A stretch of 21,234 nt of DNA from IMG/VR virus record IMGVR_UViG_3300006902_000002, positions 1 to 21,234 of that record; one strand, written 5' to 3'. The translations under genes and the position numbers were made by a program. Below are positions 1 to 8,300 of the stretch, in pieces. Each line of letters begins with the position of its first letter. Position 1 is the stretch's first letter. This DNA is from a virus. The notes beneath the pieces were generated by a model that was not told the origin of the DNA, did no database searches, and saw only the letters and a list, made by a program, of their open reading frames with translations.

Positions 1-1584
1 AGAGGACAAGATATTAGATTTTCAGGTGGTTCAACTGCTTCAGAAATTACTTTAGCTGATTATTCAGACTTTGGATCAGATTTTAGAAGTATGTCGAGTA
101 CATCTGTTTATGGAAATAAAGGAATTGTTGCACAAGGTCCTGGTGCAAATGTAACTTTAGTTAATCATAATTTTGCATATATAGGTAGCGGTAAAAGTTA
201 TGAAAATGATGATACAGCGGCTATTCAAGCAAATGAAGTTGTAGCAACAAATAGTGCAAAAGTAAATTACAATTCAACTGATCAAAGTGGTGATTTTAGA
301 CTTGGTGAATTATTTCATGTTAATCAAAAAACAGGTGTAGTAGAATTTAAAAGTGCTGATATAAGAATAGACACTGCAGGTTCTATGACAATTAATAATG
401 GTTCAGACGCAACAGTAATAGATTCAACAAAAATAGAAACAAATAAATTAAGAATGAGTGGACAAACTATTCAAAGTCTTGCAGGGGATCTTAATCTTAA
501 TTCATCTAGTAATTTAATTAATATATTGAATAATGTTAATATTCAAGGTCATTTAGAAGTTGTAGGTAATATAACAATAGGTGGTAACATAACAATAGGT
601 GATGAAACTACTGATACTGTTACTATTACAGCAGGAATAGGAAGTGATATGACGCCTGCAATAGATAATACATATAATCTTGGTAGTTCAATTAATAGAT
701 GGAATACATTATTTGCAAATCAAATGCAAATAGATAGTATTAATATTACTAATAATGTAATAACAACTACAGACAGTAATGCTGATTTAGAATTAAGAGC
801 AAATGGAACTGGCGGAATTAGATTAGAATCATTTAGATTTGATCAAAGTACTATTACTAATGATTCAGGAGATATGACACTTACTCCTGCATCTGGAGTA
901 GCAAGAGTTGATGGTACTGGAAGTATAAGAATTTCTTCAGGTACAACTGCACAAAGACCTGGAACTCCTGTTGCAGGTATGATACGTTATAATACAGATA
1001 CAAGTTTATTTGAAGGTTATGATGGATCTATTTGGATAGCACTAACAGGTGTATATGACATAGATAGAGACACTTACATAACAGCAGAACTTACACCAGG
1101 TGCAGATGATGATACTATTAGATTTTATGCTGGTGGAACTTTAGTTGCAAATGTAAATTCTACAAGATTTGATATAACAAAATTAATAGTAGATGACATA
1201 GAAATTAGTGGAAATACCTTAAAAACTACTGGGGTAAACCAGGATTTAATATTAAATGCAAACGGAACTGGTAGTATTAGGATTGAAGACTTTAAATTCG
1301 AAGGAAATACGATAACTAATACTATATCGGACCCTATCGTAATAAGAACGAGTGGAAATGGGTATGTAGATGTTTCAGATGCTGGAGGATTTGTACTTCC
1401 TTCAGGAACTGTAGTAGATAGACCTGCTGTTGCAGAGTTGGGTATGACAAGATACAATACTCAAGATAGCAGGGTAGAACTTTATGATGGAAATCAATGG
1501 GGTTCTATTGCAGGTTCTTCTGGTGCAATTAGTGTATTAGATGCTACTGAAATTTCAATAACATACGCGATAGCTTTAGGATAA
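1..1584 (+). CDS. Large tail-fibre/virion protein, C-terminal part (5' end outside window)
   Basis: The reading frame is open from base 1 to the TAA at 1582-1584, giving 527 residues, so the gene starts upstream. The ATG at 91 is internal: residues before it (RGQDIRFSGG... then DFGSDFRS) run straight into a conserved fibre segment. From the N-terminus I see a beta-helix-like stretch, then STDQSGDFRLGELF (about nt 274-315), matching the C-terminal domain of the giant proteins at 5383 and 12253 (STDQDGNYRVGELF, ATDQDGNFKVGELF). Next comes DNTYNLGSSINRW, a common phage fibre motif, and then two copies of a unit of about 100 residues ending in RYNT...YDG..W (see repeats). This is probably a third member of the giant-fibre family with a different C-terminal extension. 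It would be a virion protein on the tail or baseplate. No catalytic motif is visible. Family assignment is good, exact role unknown. Confidence 0.85.
   Translation, partial: RGQDIRFSGGSTASEITLADYSDFGSDFRSMSSTSVYGNKGIVAQGPGANVTLVNHNFAYIGSGKSYENDDTAAIQANEVVATNSAKVNYNSTDQSGDFRLGELFHVNQKTGVVEFKSADIRIDTAGSMTINNGSDATVIDSTKIETNKLRMSGQTIQSLAGDLNLNSSSNLINILNNVNIQGHLEVVGNITIGGNITIGDETTDTVTITAGIGSDMTPAIDNTYNLGSSINRWNTLFANQMQIDSINITNNVITTTDSNADLELRANGTGGIRLESFRFDQSTITNDSGDMTLTPASGVARVDGTGSIRISSGTTAQRPGTPVAGMIRYNTDTSLFEGYDGSIWIALTGVYDIDRDTYITAELTPGADDDTIRFYAGGTLVANVNSTRFDITKLIVDDIEISGNTLKTTGVNQDLILNANGTGSIRIEDFKFEGNTITNTISDPIVIRTSGNGYVDVSDAGGFVLPSGTVVDRPAVAELGMTRYNTQDSRVELYDGNQWGSIAGSSGAISVLDATEISITYAIALG
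745..1044 (+). repeat. Fibre unit, copy A (duplicated within the first gene)
   Basis: Encodes a unit running from ITNNVITTTDSNADLELRAN through SFRFDQSTITN and TAQRPGTPVAGMIRYNTDTS to YDGSIWIAL. It aligns residue by residue with copy B at 1204-1515. The RP..P..G..RYNT....E.YDG..W signature is frequent in phage tail fibres and appendages. Confidence 0.75.
1204..1515 (+). repeat. Fibre unit, copy B
   Basis: Second copy of the unit at 745-1044: ISGNTLKTTGVNQDLILNAN, then DFKFEGNTITN, then VVDRPAVAELGMTRYNTQDS and YDGNQWGSI. The copies are clearly homologous in protein but well diverged in DNA, so the duplication is not recent. Confidence 0.75.
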
Positions 1585-1591
1585 AATAGAG

Positions 1592-1921
1592 ATGGCAACA
1601 TATTTTAAAAATGCAATAGTAAAAAACATTGGAACACTACCGGTGACAATTTATACGCCACCTGTAGGAACTAATGCAATTGTGTTGGGTCTTAATCTTG
1701 CAAATTTAATATCTAGTGTAGTAAAAGTTAGTGTAACATTACAAGACCTTACTAGTGCGTCAGGATTTCTTATTAAAGATGTAATGATTGCACCTAATTC
1801 GAGTTTAAGAGTTTTAAGTGCTGGAGAAAAATTAATAGTAGCGGCTCAAAGCACGTTATCAGTAAATTCTGATATTACTGATTCTGTAGATGTAGTCGCA
1901 AGTTATGTGGAGTTAACGTAA
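1592..1921 (+). CDS. Small beta-rich virion/tail protein
   Basis: 109 residues, starting at an ATG with AGGA at 1578-1581 ten bases upstream, inside the end of the previous gene. There is no signal peptide, membrane segment or cysteine. The sequence is Val/Thr/Ser/Leu-rich with alternating hydrophobic residues (TIYTPPVGTNAIVLGLNLAN, then LRVLSAGEKLIVAAQSTLSV and a final VDVVASYVEL), which suggests a small beta-sandwich. Its plan resembles the 106-residue protein at 18354 (YT.P near the start, a GxKLxV motif near the end), so the two may be distant paralogues. Proteins of this type lie among tail-fibre genes in marine T4-like phages and are usually called structural. A single base separates it from the next gene, suggesting translational coupling. 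Role inferred from context only. Confidence 0.7.
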   Translation: MATYFKNAIVKNIGTLPVTIYTPPVGTNAIVLGLNLANLISSVVKVSVTLQDLTSASGFLIKDVMIAPNSSLRVLSAGEKLIVAAQSTLSVNSDITDSVDVVASYVELT

Positions 1922-1922
1922 A

Positions 1923-2381
1923 ATGAGTGCAATAGGACAAGGAGTATCAGCATATTTAAAAGCCGGAGTTAAAGATAGATATTTTTACGGTTTAAGAAGA
2001 ACTGATGAAGGTGAACTATACATAGGAAAAGTTGACCAAATGTTAACTGGCGATGGTGTATCAGTTAATGTTCCTGGAGATCCTGCAAAGAATTTTAGTG
2101 AGTTTGACCAAGGACAAGATTTTTATGAAGGCAGAGGACCTAACCACGATAAGGTTTTTGCAAATTTAAAATATGAACAATTTAGATGGGATGATGTTAA
2201 TTTAAATTATTATGTTAATAGTGAAGGAGAACTAGTAGTAAGAATTAATAGCCAACAAACTGATGGAACAGTGGCATATCCTAATACAGATGAACAAGTT
2301 GTATATGATAAAACTATATTTTCTTTTGATAGAGACGTATACTACTTTGATAGTAATGAAGTAACATTTGACAAACATTAA
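1923..2381 (+). CDS. Conserved small phage protein, RYFYGLRR family (longer paralogue)
   Basis: 152 residues. The start is one base after the previous stop, with GGAG at 1909-1912 spaced ten bases away. The core (about residues 19-113) begins RYFYGLRRTDEGELYIGKVD, continues with a GxxVxVNxPG segment and a DFYEGR segment, and ends in YYVNSEGELVVRIN. The protein at 5000 has the same core in the same order, so they are clear paralogues flanking the 863-residue fibre gene. This copy has about 38 extra C-terminal residues rich in Asp, Tyr and Phe (SFDRDVYYFD). There is no signal peptide, membrane segment or catalytic motif. I do not recognise a characterised function; a fibre-associated structural or assembly role is an inference from position. 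Confidence 0.75.
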   Translation: MSAIGQGVSAYLKAGVKDRYFYGLRRTDEGELYIGKVDQMLTGDGVSVNVPGDPAKNFSEFDQGQDFYEGRGPNHDKVFANLKYEQFRWDDVNLNYYVNSEGELVVRINSQQTDGTVAYPNTDEQVVYDKTIFSFDRDVYYFDSNEVTFDKH

Positions 2382-2390
2382 GGAGACATG

Positions 2391-2394
2391 GGAG
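2391..2394 (+). promoter_or_regulatory. Ribosome binding site that fixes the start at 2402
   Basis: GGAG lies seven bases before the ATG at 2402. A second, stronger AAGGAG (2380-2385) overlaps the previous stop but is only two bases from an out-of-frame ATG (2388) that would give a five-codon peptide. The start at 2402 opens directly into a conserved fibre N-terminus, so it is preferred. Confidence 0.55.
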
Positions 2395-2401
2395 CAAACA
2401 A

Positions 2402-4993
2402 ATGACAAAACAGATAATACAAGATGGTATAATACCTAATGACGGTCAAGGTGACAGTCTTAGAACAGGTGCACAGAAAATAAACACAAATTTTGATGAG
2501 TTATATACTGCACTAGGAAATGGTAGTTCTTTAACTACTGTTTCAGATGGACTATTTACTGCAACTGGTTCTAATAAAATTACATTTCATTTTGACACCT
2601 TTGCAAACTTGCCAGATGCCACTACCTATCACGGAATGTTCGCCCATGTACATGGTGAAGATAGCGGTTATATGTCTCATGCAGGAGCCTGGGTTAAACT
2701 CGTAGATGCAAATAAATCTATTGATGCTTTAGCAGATGTTAATACAACTAACACTACACCAACAGATGGACAAGCATTACTTTGGGATAACGCAAATAGT
2801 TATTGGAAACCAGGTGACGTACAAGCATCAGGTGGTGGAACTTTTGTTTCATTATCAGATAGTCCTTCTACTTTTTCTGGAGCATCTAATAAATTTGTAA
2901 CAGTTAATAGTGGAGCAAGTGCTATAGAATTTACAACTCCAGTTATTGATAAAATTGGAGATGTAGATACAACTACAACACCTCCAACAGCTGGTCAAGT
3001 ATTAAAATGGAATGGATCTAATTGGGTTCCGGCTCAAGATTCTACATCAGGTGGAAGTGGATCAGACGCTGACACATTAGATGGTTTAGATAGTCCATAT
3101 TTTTTAGATTATAATAATTTTACTAATAAACCAACATCATTTGGTAAATCTTTTAACGTATCTGCCGCAACATATACAGCCGCGTCAGGTATAATGCAAT
3201 TAACTATTGGAGCACACGATTTAGTAATTGGTGACAATATTAAAATTGCTCCATTAAGTTTAACATTTTCTTGCGACATGGATAATCATGCTACTAATAC
3301 GCAATATCCAAGAGCAACTGGATCTGCCGCACCAGGTGGAATGGATTATGTATATAATAAACCAGTTGCAATTACGGGTGCAGATGCAACAACAATTACA
3401 ATGAATGTTGGAACTGGAAATGTTAAATCTTTTACTCCAACAGCCGCAATATACACACCAGCAACAGGTGTATTAGAATTAACTATTGGTACACACAATT
3501 ACATAGCTGGTAACAAAGTTAGTATTACTACAGGAAGTTTAACTTTCACTTGCGCCTTAGATGGTCATTCACAACAAACAGCATATCCAAGAGCAACAGG
3601 TTCAGCCGCTCCAGGTGGAGCTGACTATGCCTACGAAACACTACAAACTCTTACATCAGTAAGTGCAACAACAATTACAATGAATGTTGGAATATCAAGT
3701 AATACATCTGCACATACATTTGTAAGTGCTTCTGCTGGTGCTATAACAAGTTCAAATATTCATACATTTGTAAGTGCTACTTCTAATTGTGTAACATTTG
3801 CAAAAAGATTTACAGAGCTATCAGATGCTCCATCTAGTTTTAGTGGATATGGAGATTATTATCTTAAAGTAAACACTGGTGGAACAGCTTTAGAACTTGT
3901 AACAAAACCTGGCGGAGCAACTAATTTATCAGGACTTTCTGATATAACAACATTAGGAAATTATTACAATACATCAAGTGCAGTATATACACCTGCATCA
4001 GGAGTATTAGTATTAACTATTGGACAACACAATTTACAAGTTGGTCACAATGTAAAAATTGCTTCAAACAGTTTAACATTTACTTGTGCAATGGATAGTC
4101 ATGCAACAGAACATACATATCCAAGATCAAGTGGTTCAGCATTTGCAGGTGGAGAAGATCCTGCATTTACTTCGCCAAGTACAATTACGGCAATAACTGC
4201 AGATTCAATTACTGTAAATGTAGGAATATCAAGTAATACAACAACACACACATATATAAGATCTACTGAAAATAATATATCAGTAGTTGATCAATCTTAC
4301 AGTACATCAAATGCAACATACACACCTAACACAGGACAATTGCAATTAACTATCGGAAACCATGCCATACAGGCTGGACATTCTGTTATGATTGCCGCAA
4401 ATAGTTTAACATTTACTTGCGCCTTAGATAGTAATACTACACAATCAACTTATCCAAGAGCAACAGGATCAGCGGCGCCAGGTGGAATGGACTATGCTTA
4501 CGAAAGACCTGTATTAATTACAGCCGTAAGTGCGACAACAATTACAATGAATTGTGGTGTATCAAGTAATACATCAGCACACACATTTGTAAGTGCTGTT
4601 GCAAATAATATAAAAGTTGCACCAACACAAGGTGATTCATTGTACTTCAATGGAGTATCATGGTTAAGAAGAAACGGACCAGTATCAAGATATGAAATAA
4701 TAAATGACAGTAGCAATAACTTTACTTGGACAGGACCTGGTTTAACATCAGCAACTAATGATCCAGTAATGTATATGAACAGAGGTCATACATATTATTT
4801 GATTAATCAAGCAGGAAGTTCTCATCCTTTAGAAATAAGAACTAGTAATGGTGGTAGTGGATATACATCAGGAGTAACAGGTAGTCAATCAGGTACACAA
4901 ATATTTGAAGTACCAATGGATGCACCTGCTACATTGTATTACCAATGCACAATTCATTCTGCAATGGGTAACACAATTAACATATTGAGTTAA
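2402..4993 (+). CDS. Modular tail-fibre protein with YTP repeats and C-terminal cupredoxin-like domain
   Basis: 863 residues. The N-terminus (NDGQGDSLRTGAQKINTNFD, about residues 13-32) is a motif shared by many marine T4-like fibre and appendage proteins and may be the attachment end. Residues about 110-215 hold fibre motifs: two TPPTAGQVLKW-type segments, FVSLSDSPSTFSG and DADTLDGLDSPYFLDYNNFT. Four YTP repeats follow, as two pairs (nt 3149-3802 and 3968-4621) separated by a LSDAPSSFSG segment. The last ~100 residues look like a cupredoxin fold, with SHPLEIRT (His808) and YYQCTIHSAMG (Cys849, His852, Met855). The protein is Thr/Ser/Gly/Ala-rich, with no signal peptide or membrane helix. A trimeric fibre with a distal domain is the likely form. 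It lies between the two RYFYGLRR paralogues in what looks like one operon. Fibre identity is well supported; its receptor is unknown. Confidence 0.88.
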   Translation: MTKQIIQDGIIPNDGQGDSLRTGAQKINTNFDELYTALGNGSSLTTVSDGLFTATGSNKITFHFDTFANLPDATTYHGMFAHVHGEDSGYMSHAGAWVKLVDANKSIDALADVNTTNTTPTDGQALLWDNANSYWKPGDVQASGGGTFVSLSDSPSTFSGASNKFVTVNSGASAIEFTTPVIDKIGDVDTTTTPPTAGQVLKWNGSNWVPAQDSTSGGSGSDADTLDGLDSPYFLDYNNFTNKPTSFGKSFNVSAATYTAASGIMQLTIGAHDLVIGDNIKIAPLSLTFSCDMDNHATNTQYPRATGSAAPGGMDYVYNKPVAITGADATTITMNVGTGNVKSFTPTAAIYTPATGVLELTIGTHNYIAGNKVSITTGSLTFTCALDGHSQQTAYPRATGSAAPGGADYAYETLQTLTSVSATTITMNVGISSNTSAHTFVSASAGAITSSNIHTFVSATSNCVTFAKRFTELSDAPSSFSGYGDYYLKVNTGGTALELVTKPGGATNLSGLSDITTLGNYYNTSSAVYTPASGVLVLTIGQHNLQVGHNVKIASNSLTFTCAMDSHATEHTYPRSSGSAFAGGEDPAFTSPSTITAITADSITVNVGISSNTTTHTYIRSTENNISVVDQSYSTSNATYTPNTGQLQLTIGNHAIQAGHSVMIAANSLTFTCALDSNTTQSTYPRATGSAAPGGMDYAYERPVLITAVSATTITMNCGVSSNTSAHTFVSAVANNIKVAPTQGDSLYFNGVSWLRRNGPVSRYEIINDSSNNFTWTGPGLTSATNDPVMYMNRGHTYYLINQAGSSHPLEIRTSNGGSGYTSGVTGSQSGTQIFEVPMDAPATLYYQCTIHSAMGNTINILS
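3149..3802 (+). repeat. YTP repeats 1-2 of the 863-residue fibre
   Basis: Two tandem units (3149-3427 and 3428-3802). Each runs Y[TP]..[AS][TS]G...LTIG.H, then SLTF[ST]C, YPRATGSAAPGG, TTITMNVG. Unit 1 ends in a GTGNVKSFTPTAA link, and unit 2 ends in NTSAHTFVSA followed by a second HTFVSA. This pair recurs twice in the gene at 5383. Confidence 0.9.
3968..4621 (+). repeat. YTP repeats 3-4 of the 863-residue fibre
   Basis: Two more units (3968-4294 and 4295-4621), separated from the first pair by a non-repeat segment of about 55 codons. Unit 3 is the most divergent (YPRSSGSAFAGGEDPAF). Unit 4 has the standard YPRATGSAAPGGMDYAY. Confidence 0.9.
4682..4990 (+). other. Cupredoxin-like C-terminal domain with putative copper ligands
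   Basis: Residues about 761-863 of the fibre. Seen: a beta-rich domain with TWTGPGL, MYMNRGHTYYLIN, SHPLEIRT, FEVPMDAPATLYYQC and a final CTIHSAMGNTINIL. His808, Cys849, His852 and Met855 occupy the order His...Cys-x2-His-x2-Met. Known: blue-copper proteins such as plastocyanin use His...Cys-x2-His-x4-Met. Inference: the fold and ligand set are retained, but the Met spacing is two residues shorter than in plastocyanin, so metal binding is unproven. Related domains end other marine phage fibres. Confidence 0.6.
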
Positions 4994-4999
4994 TAATTT

Positions 5000-5347
5000 A
5001 TGAGTGGTGAATTAGATATAGAACAAATAACAGAGACACTTGGTAACTCTAGATATTTTTATGGACTTAGACGTACTAGTGAAGGTGAATTGTTTATTTC
5101 AAAAGTAGATTTACTAGAATTAAAAGATGGTGTACAAGTTAATAGACCTGGTGCAGTGTCAGATAATTTTAATGATTTTTCTAGAGGCGTAGATTTTTTT
5201 GATGGAAGAGATGGACAACATAGAAAAAATTATAAAAATTTAGTTTATGAACAATATAAATGGGATGGCAGAAATATTTTTTATTATGTTAATACTGACG
5301 GTGAATTAGTTTTAAGAATTAACGAACAATATACATACGAAGCATAA
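5000..5347 (+). CDS. Conserved small phage protein, RYFYGLRR family (shorter paralogue)
   Basis: 115 residues, starting six bases after the fibre stop. No strong Shine-Dalgarno is visible (only GAG at about 4986-4988), so translation is probably coupled to the gene before it. The core begins RYFYGLRRTSEGELFISKVD, continues with DGVQVNRPG and FFDGRDGQH, and ends in FYYVNTDGELVLRIN, matching the protein at 1923 throughout. It stops about 38 residues earlier than that paralogue. It is charged and aromatic-rich, with no cysteines, signal peptide or membrane segment. Function unknown. The repeated placement next to fibre genes suggests a subunit or assembly partner for the neighbouring fibre. Confidence 0.75.
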   Translation: MSGELDIEQITETLGNSRYFYGLRRTSEGELFISKVDLLELKDGVQVNRPGAVSDNFNDFSRGVDFFDGRDGQHRKNYKNLVYEQYKWDGRNIFYYVNTDGELVLRINEQYTYEA

Positions 5348-5356
5348 AATGGAGAA

Positions 5357-5364
5357 AATAAATA
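5357..5364 (+). promoter_or_regulatory. Candidate T4-type late promoter (AATAAATA)
   Basis: An exact NATAAATA box in the 35-base gap, ending 18 bases before the ATG at 5383. T4-like phages use TATAAATA-type boxes read by a gp55-like late sigma factor. Two other gaps carry a comparable box, which raises confidence over this AT-rich background. Confidence 0.5.
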
Positions 5365-5382
5365 CTTTAGGGATATAATTCG

Positions 5383-8300
5383 ATGGCAGATTTCAAAATA
5401 GATAGGATACGATTTAGATGGAGAGGTGACTGGGTAGCAGGTACTTCTTACATTAAAGATGATATCGTTAGATATGGTGCAAAAATATTTGTCTCTATCG
5501 AAATGCATACAGCAGATGCTAACTTTTATAATGATTTAGATAATATAGTTCCAAGATGGTCACAAATGATGGATGGTCAAAGTTGGACTGGTAATTGGAA
5601 AACAAGTAATTTTTATAAAGTAGGTGAAGTAGCAAAAGTTGGAGCGGCAGTTTATAAATGTATAGAAGGTCACTTATCAAATGCAAGTGAAGCCAATGGA
5701 TTATTAGGTGATGAAAGTAAATGGGTTTACTTTGCAAGAGGTGAAAAATGGACATCTACATGGCAACCTAATACACTTTACAACGTTGGTGAAACAATTG
5801 TTTATGGTGGATCAGTTTGGAAATGTATAACATCGCATACTTCTTCAACTACAGCCGCAGGTATAGAATATCATCAAGCCAATTGGGTTCAATATCATAG
5901 ATCAGATTTTTATAGAGGTTATTGGGCACCAAGTGTAAGATATTATCCAGATGATATAGTAAGAAATGGTGGAGTAATTTACAGAGCTGTAACAGGACAT
6001 ACAAGTGCCGCAGTAGATTATTGGAACGATTTAGATAGTACAGATTATACAACAAATTCATCAAGTGGTTCTGGTGCAGTTATAAATGTTTTCAGAGTTG
6101 GCGCAACTTATTATGTAAAATTTACAAATGCAGGAGTAAACTTTGCGGCGGCAGAAACTATTTCTATAGTAGGTAGTAAAATTGGTGGAGCCGATGGTAC
6201 AAATGATTTATCAATCACTATTAATACAGTAAACAGTGGAGCAATAGCAACGACATCTGCAAATGGTACTGCTGTTTCAGATAGTGCAGGTTTAGAAGCC
6301 GATCAAGCAAAATGGGAAATAGTTCTTGATGGTATTGAATATGAAGATGATTGGGCATACGGAAAAAAATATAATAAAGGTGCTCTTGTATCTTGGAGTC
6401 CGGGAATTTGGCAAGTAACTACTAGTCACTGGTCAATAACGGAACACATGAATGAAGCTAATTTTTCATTATGGGTTCCAGGTGCAGAATACGAAGGAAC
6501 TTATTCTACTACACAATATTATCAAAAAGGTGACGTTGTACATTATGGTGGTTATAGTTATGTTGCTTTAGTAAGCAATACAAATATTATTCCAGGAGTT
6601 ACAGATAGTACAAATACTTGGGAATTAATTCAAACAGGTTATAATTTTAGAAGCGAATGGAATAGTTCAACTGCATATAAAACAGGAGATGTAGTTAGAG
6701 CAGGTGGTAACTTATTCATAGCAGTACAAGATAGCACTGGATCAGATCCTGATACAGTTTTTGTTTATGATCCTGGTAGTGATGCTCCTGATCCTTGGCA
6801 ATTATTAGTAACTGGTAAAGCATTTAAAGGTTCTTGGAAAGAAAGTGATTCTAACGGAGCAATTACTTACTTTGTAGGTGATGTAGTTACAGAAGCAGGA
6901 ACAGTATACGCTTGTATTAAAACACATGAGTCATCATCATCTGATTCTAAACCATCTTTAGATGAAGAAAGTGAAAATGTCGGTCCTTATTGGGTAATGA
7001 TAGCCAAAGGTAATGAACCTGGCGTTTTAGTACTTGAACAAATAGGTGACGTAAAAAGTTTTGATACAGAAAAAACAAGAATAGGTTTAGGAACAGTAGG
7101 ACAATTATTTAAAGGCAATGCAACTGGTGATTATCCAATATGGGGTGATCATGATGTAATAAAAAATGTATTTTTTGTTTCACCATATGGAACAGACACT
7201 CCTACTAGTGGTAAAAGTGTTGCAGGACCTTTTAAAACAATCAAATATGCTTGTGATTTTGTAGCGGCAGATTTAGCCAATCGAACACCATGTACTATAG
7301 CAATTAAAACTGGTGTATATGAAGAAATATTACCTATTACGGTCCCAAGAGATACACACATTTGGGGAGATTTTACAAGACGTGGTGTGAACGTTAGACC
7401 TAAAGCAGGTTATACAACAACAGATATGTGGCGTGTAAACAATGCCTGTGGTATTGCAAACGTAACAATGCAAGGAAAAACAGGTGGATTAACTGCCGCA
7501 AATGAATATGGAACAAAAAGAACAACAGGTGGAGCATATGTAACTTTAGATCCAGGTAGTGGACCTGCAGATACAAGTGTTCATATTTTAACAAAATCAC
7601 CTTACATTAAAAACTGTTCAATATTTGGAACAGGATGTACTGGATTAAAAGTAGACGGAGACTTACACAATGCTGGTCTCAGATCTTTTGTTGCTAATGA
7701 TACTACACACTTTATTGAAAATGGAATTGGTGCTCATGTTAATGGAGATGCTAGAGTAGAATTTGTTTCAGTATTTGCCTATTACGCCCACATAGGATAT
7801 TTGGCAACAGGCGGTGGAAAATTTAGAGCAACAAATGGAAATTCATCTTATGGTGATTTTGGTTGTGTTGCAGAAGGACAATTAGCGGCAGAAACTCCAA
7901 CAACTGGAAAAATTAATAACCAATCACAAGAAGCACAGGTAGATGCAGTTTATAATGATGAAAATGAAATATTTGCTTTTGCATATGATCACGCAGGACA
8001 AGATTATTCATCAGCAACAATTAATATTTTTGGTTCAGGAGAAGGAGCCGCGGCAACATTAGGTTACGATCAAATTAGAAATGGTGGAGTAGGTAAAGTA
8101 AGAATTAAAGGATTAGGTGATTCTTCTGTAGCTGGTGGTTCAAATTATACTAGTGAAATAGCACCTTCACAAGGTGGTGATGCAACATCAATTAAATTAG
8201 CACAACAATACGAAGGTACGTCATTAGAAACTGTAGGACAAAGAATTTATATATGGGAAGGTACAGGTAGAGGTCAGTATGGATATGTTCATACTTACGA

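Noticed and set aside
91-93. ATG at 91 as the start of the first gene
   Set aside because: The frame is open back to base 1 and the upstream residues continue a conserved fibre segment, so the gene enters from outside the window.
1125-1457. Minus-strand open frames here and at many other places
   Set aside because: All lie opposite well-supported + strand fibre genes, have low-complexity Leu/Tyr/His- or Ile/Thr-rich translations, and lack their own ribosome binding sites or known motifs.
2388-2405. Five-codon upstream open frame overlapping the start at 2402
   Set aside because: Its ATG is only two bases from the AAGGAG, too close for normal initiation, and GGAG at 2391 serves the real start.
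4682-4990. Host-derived plastocyanin (photosynthesis gene carried by the phage)
   Set aside because: The domain is fused to a fibre, has no signal peptide and differs in ligand spacing, so it is a fibre domain and not an electron carrier gene.
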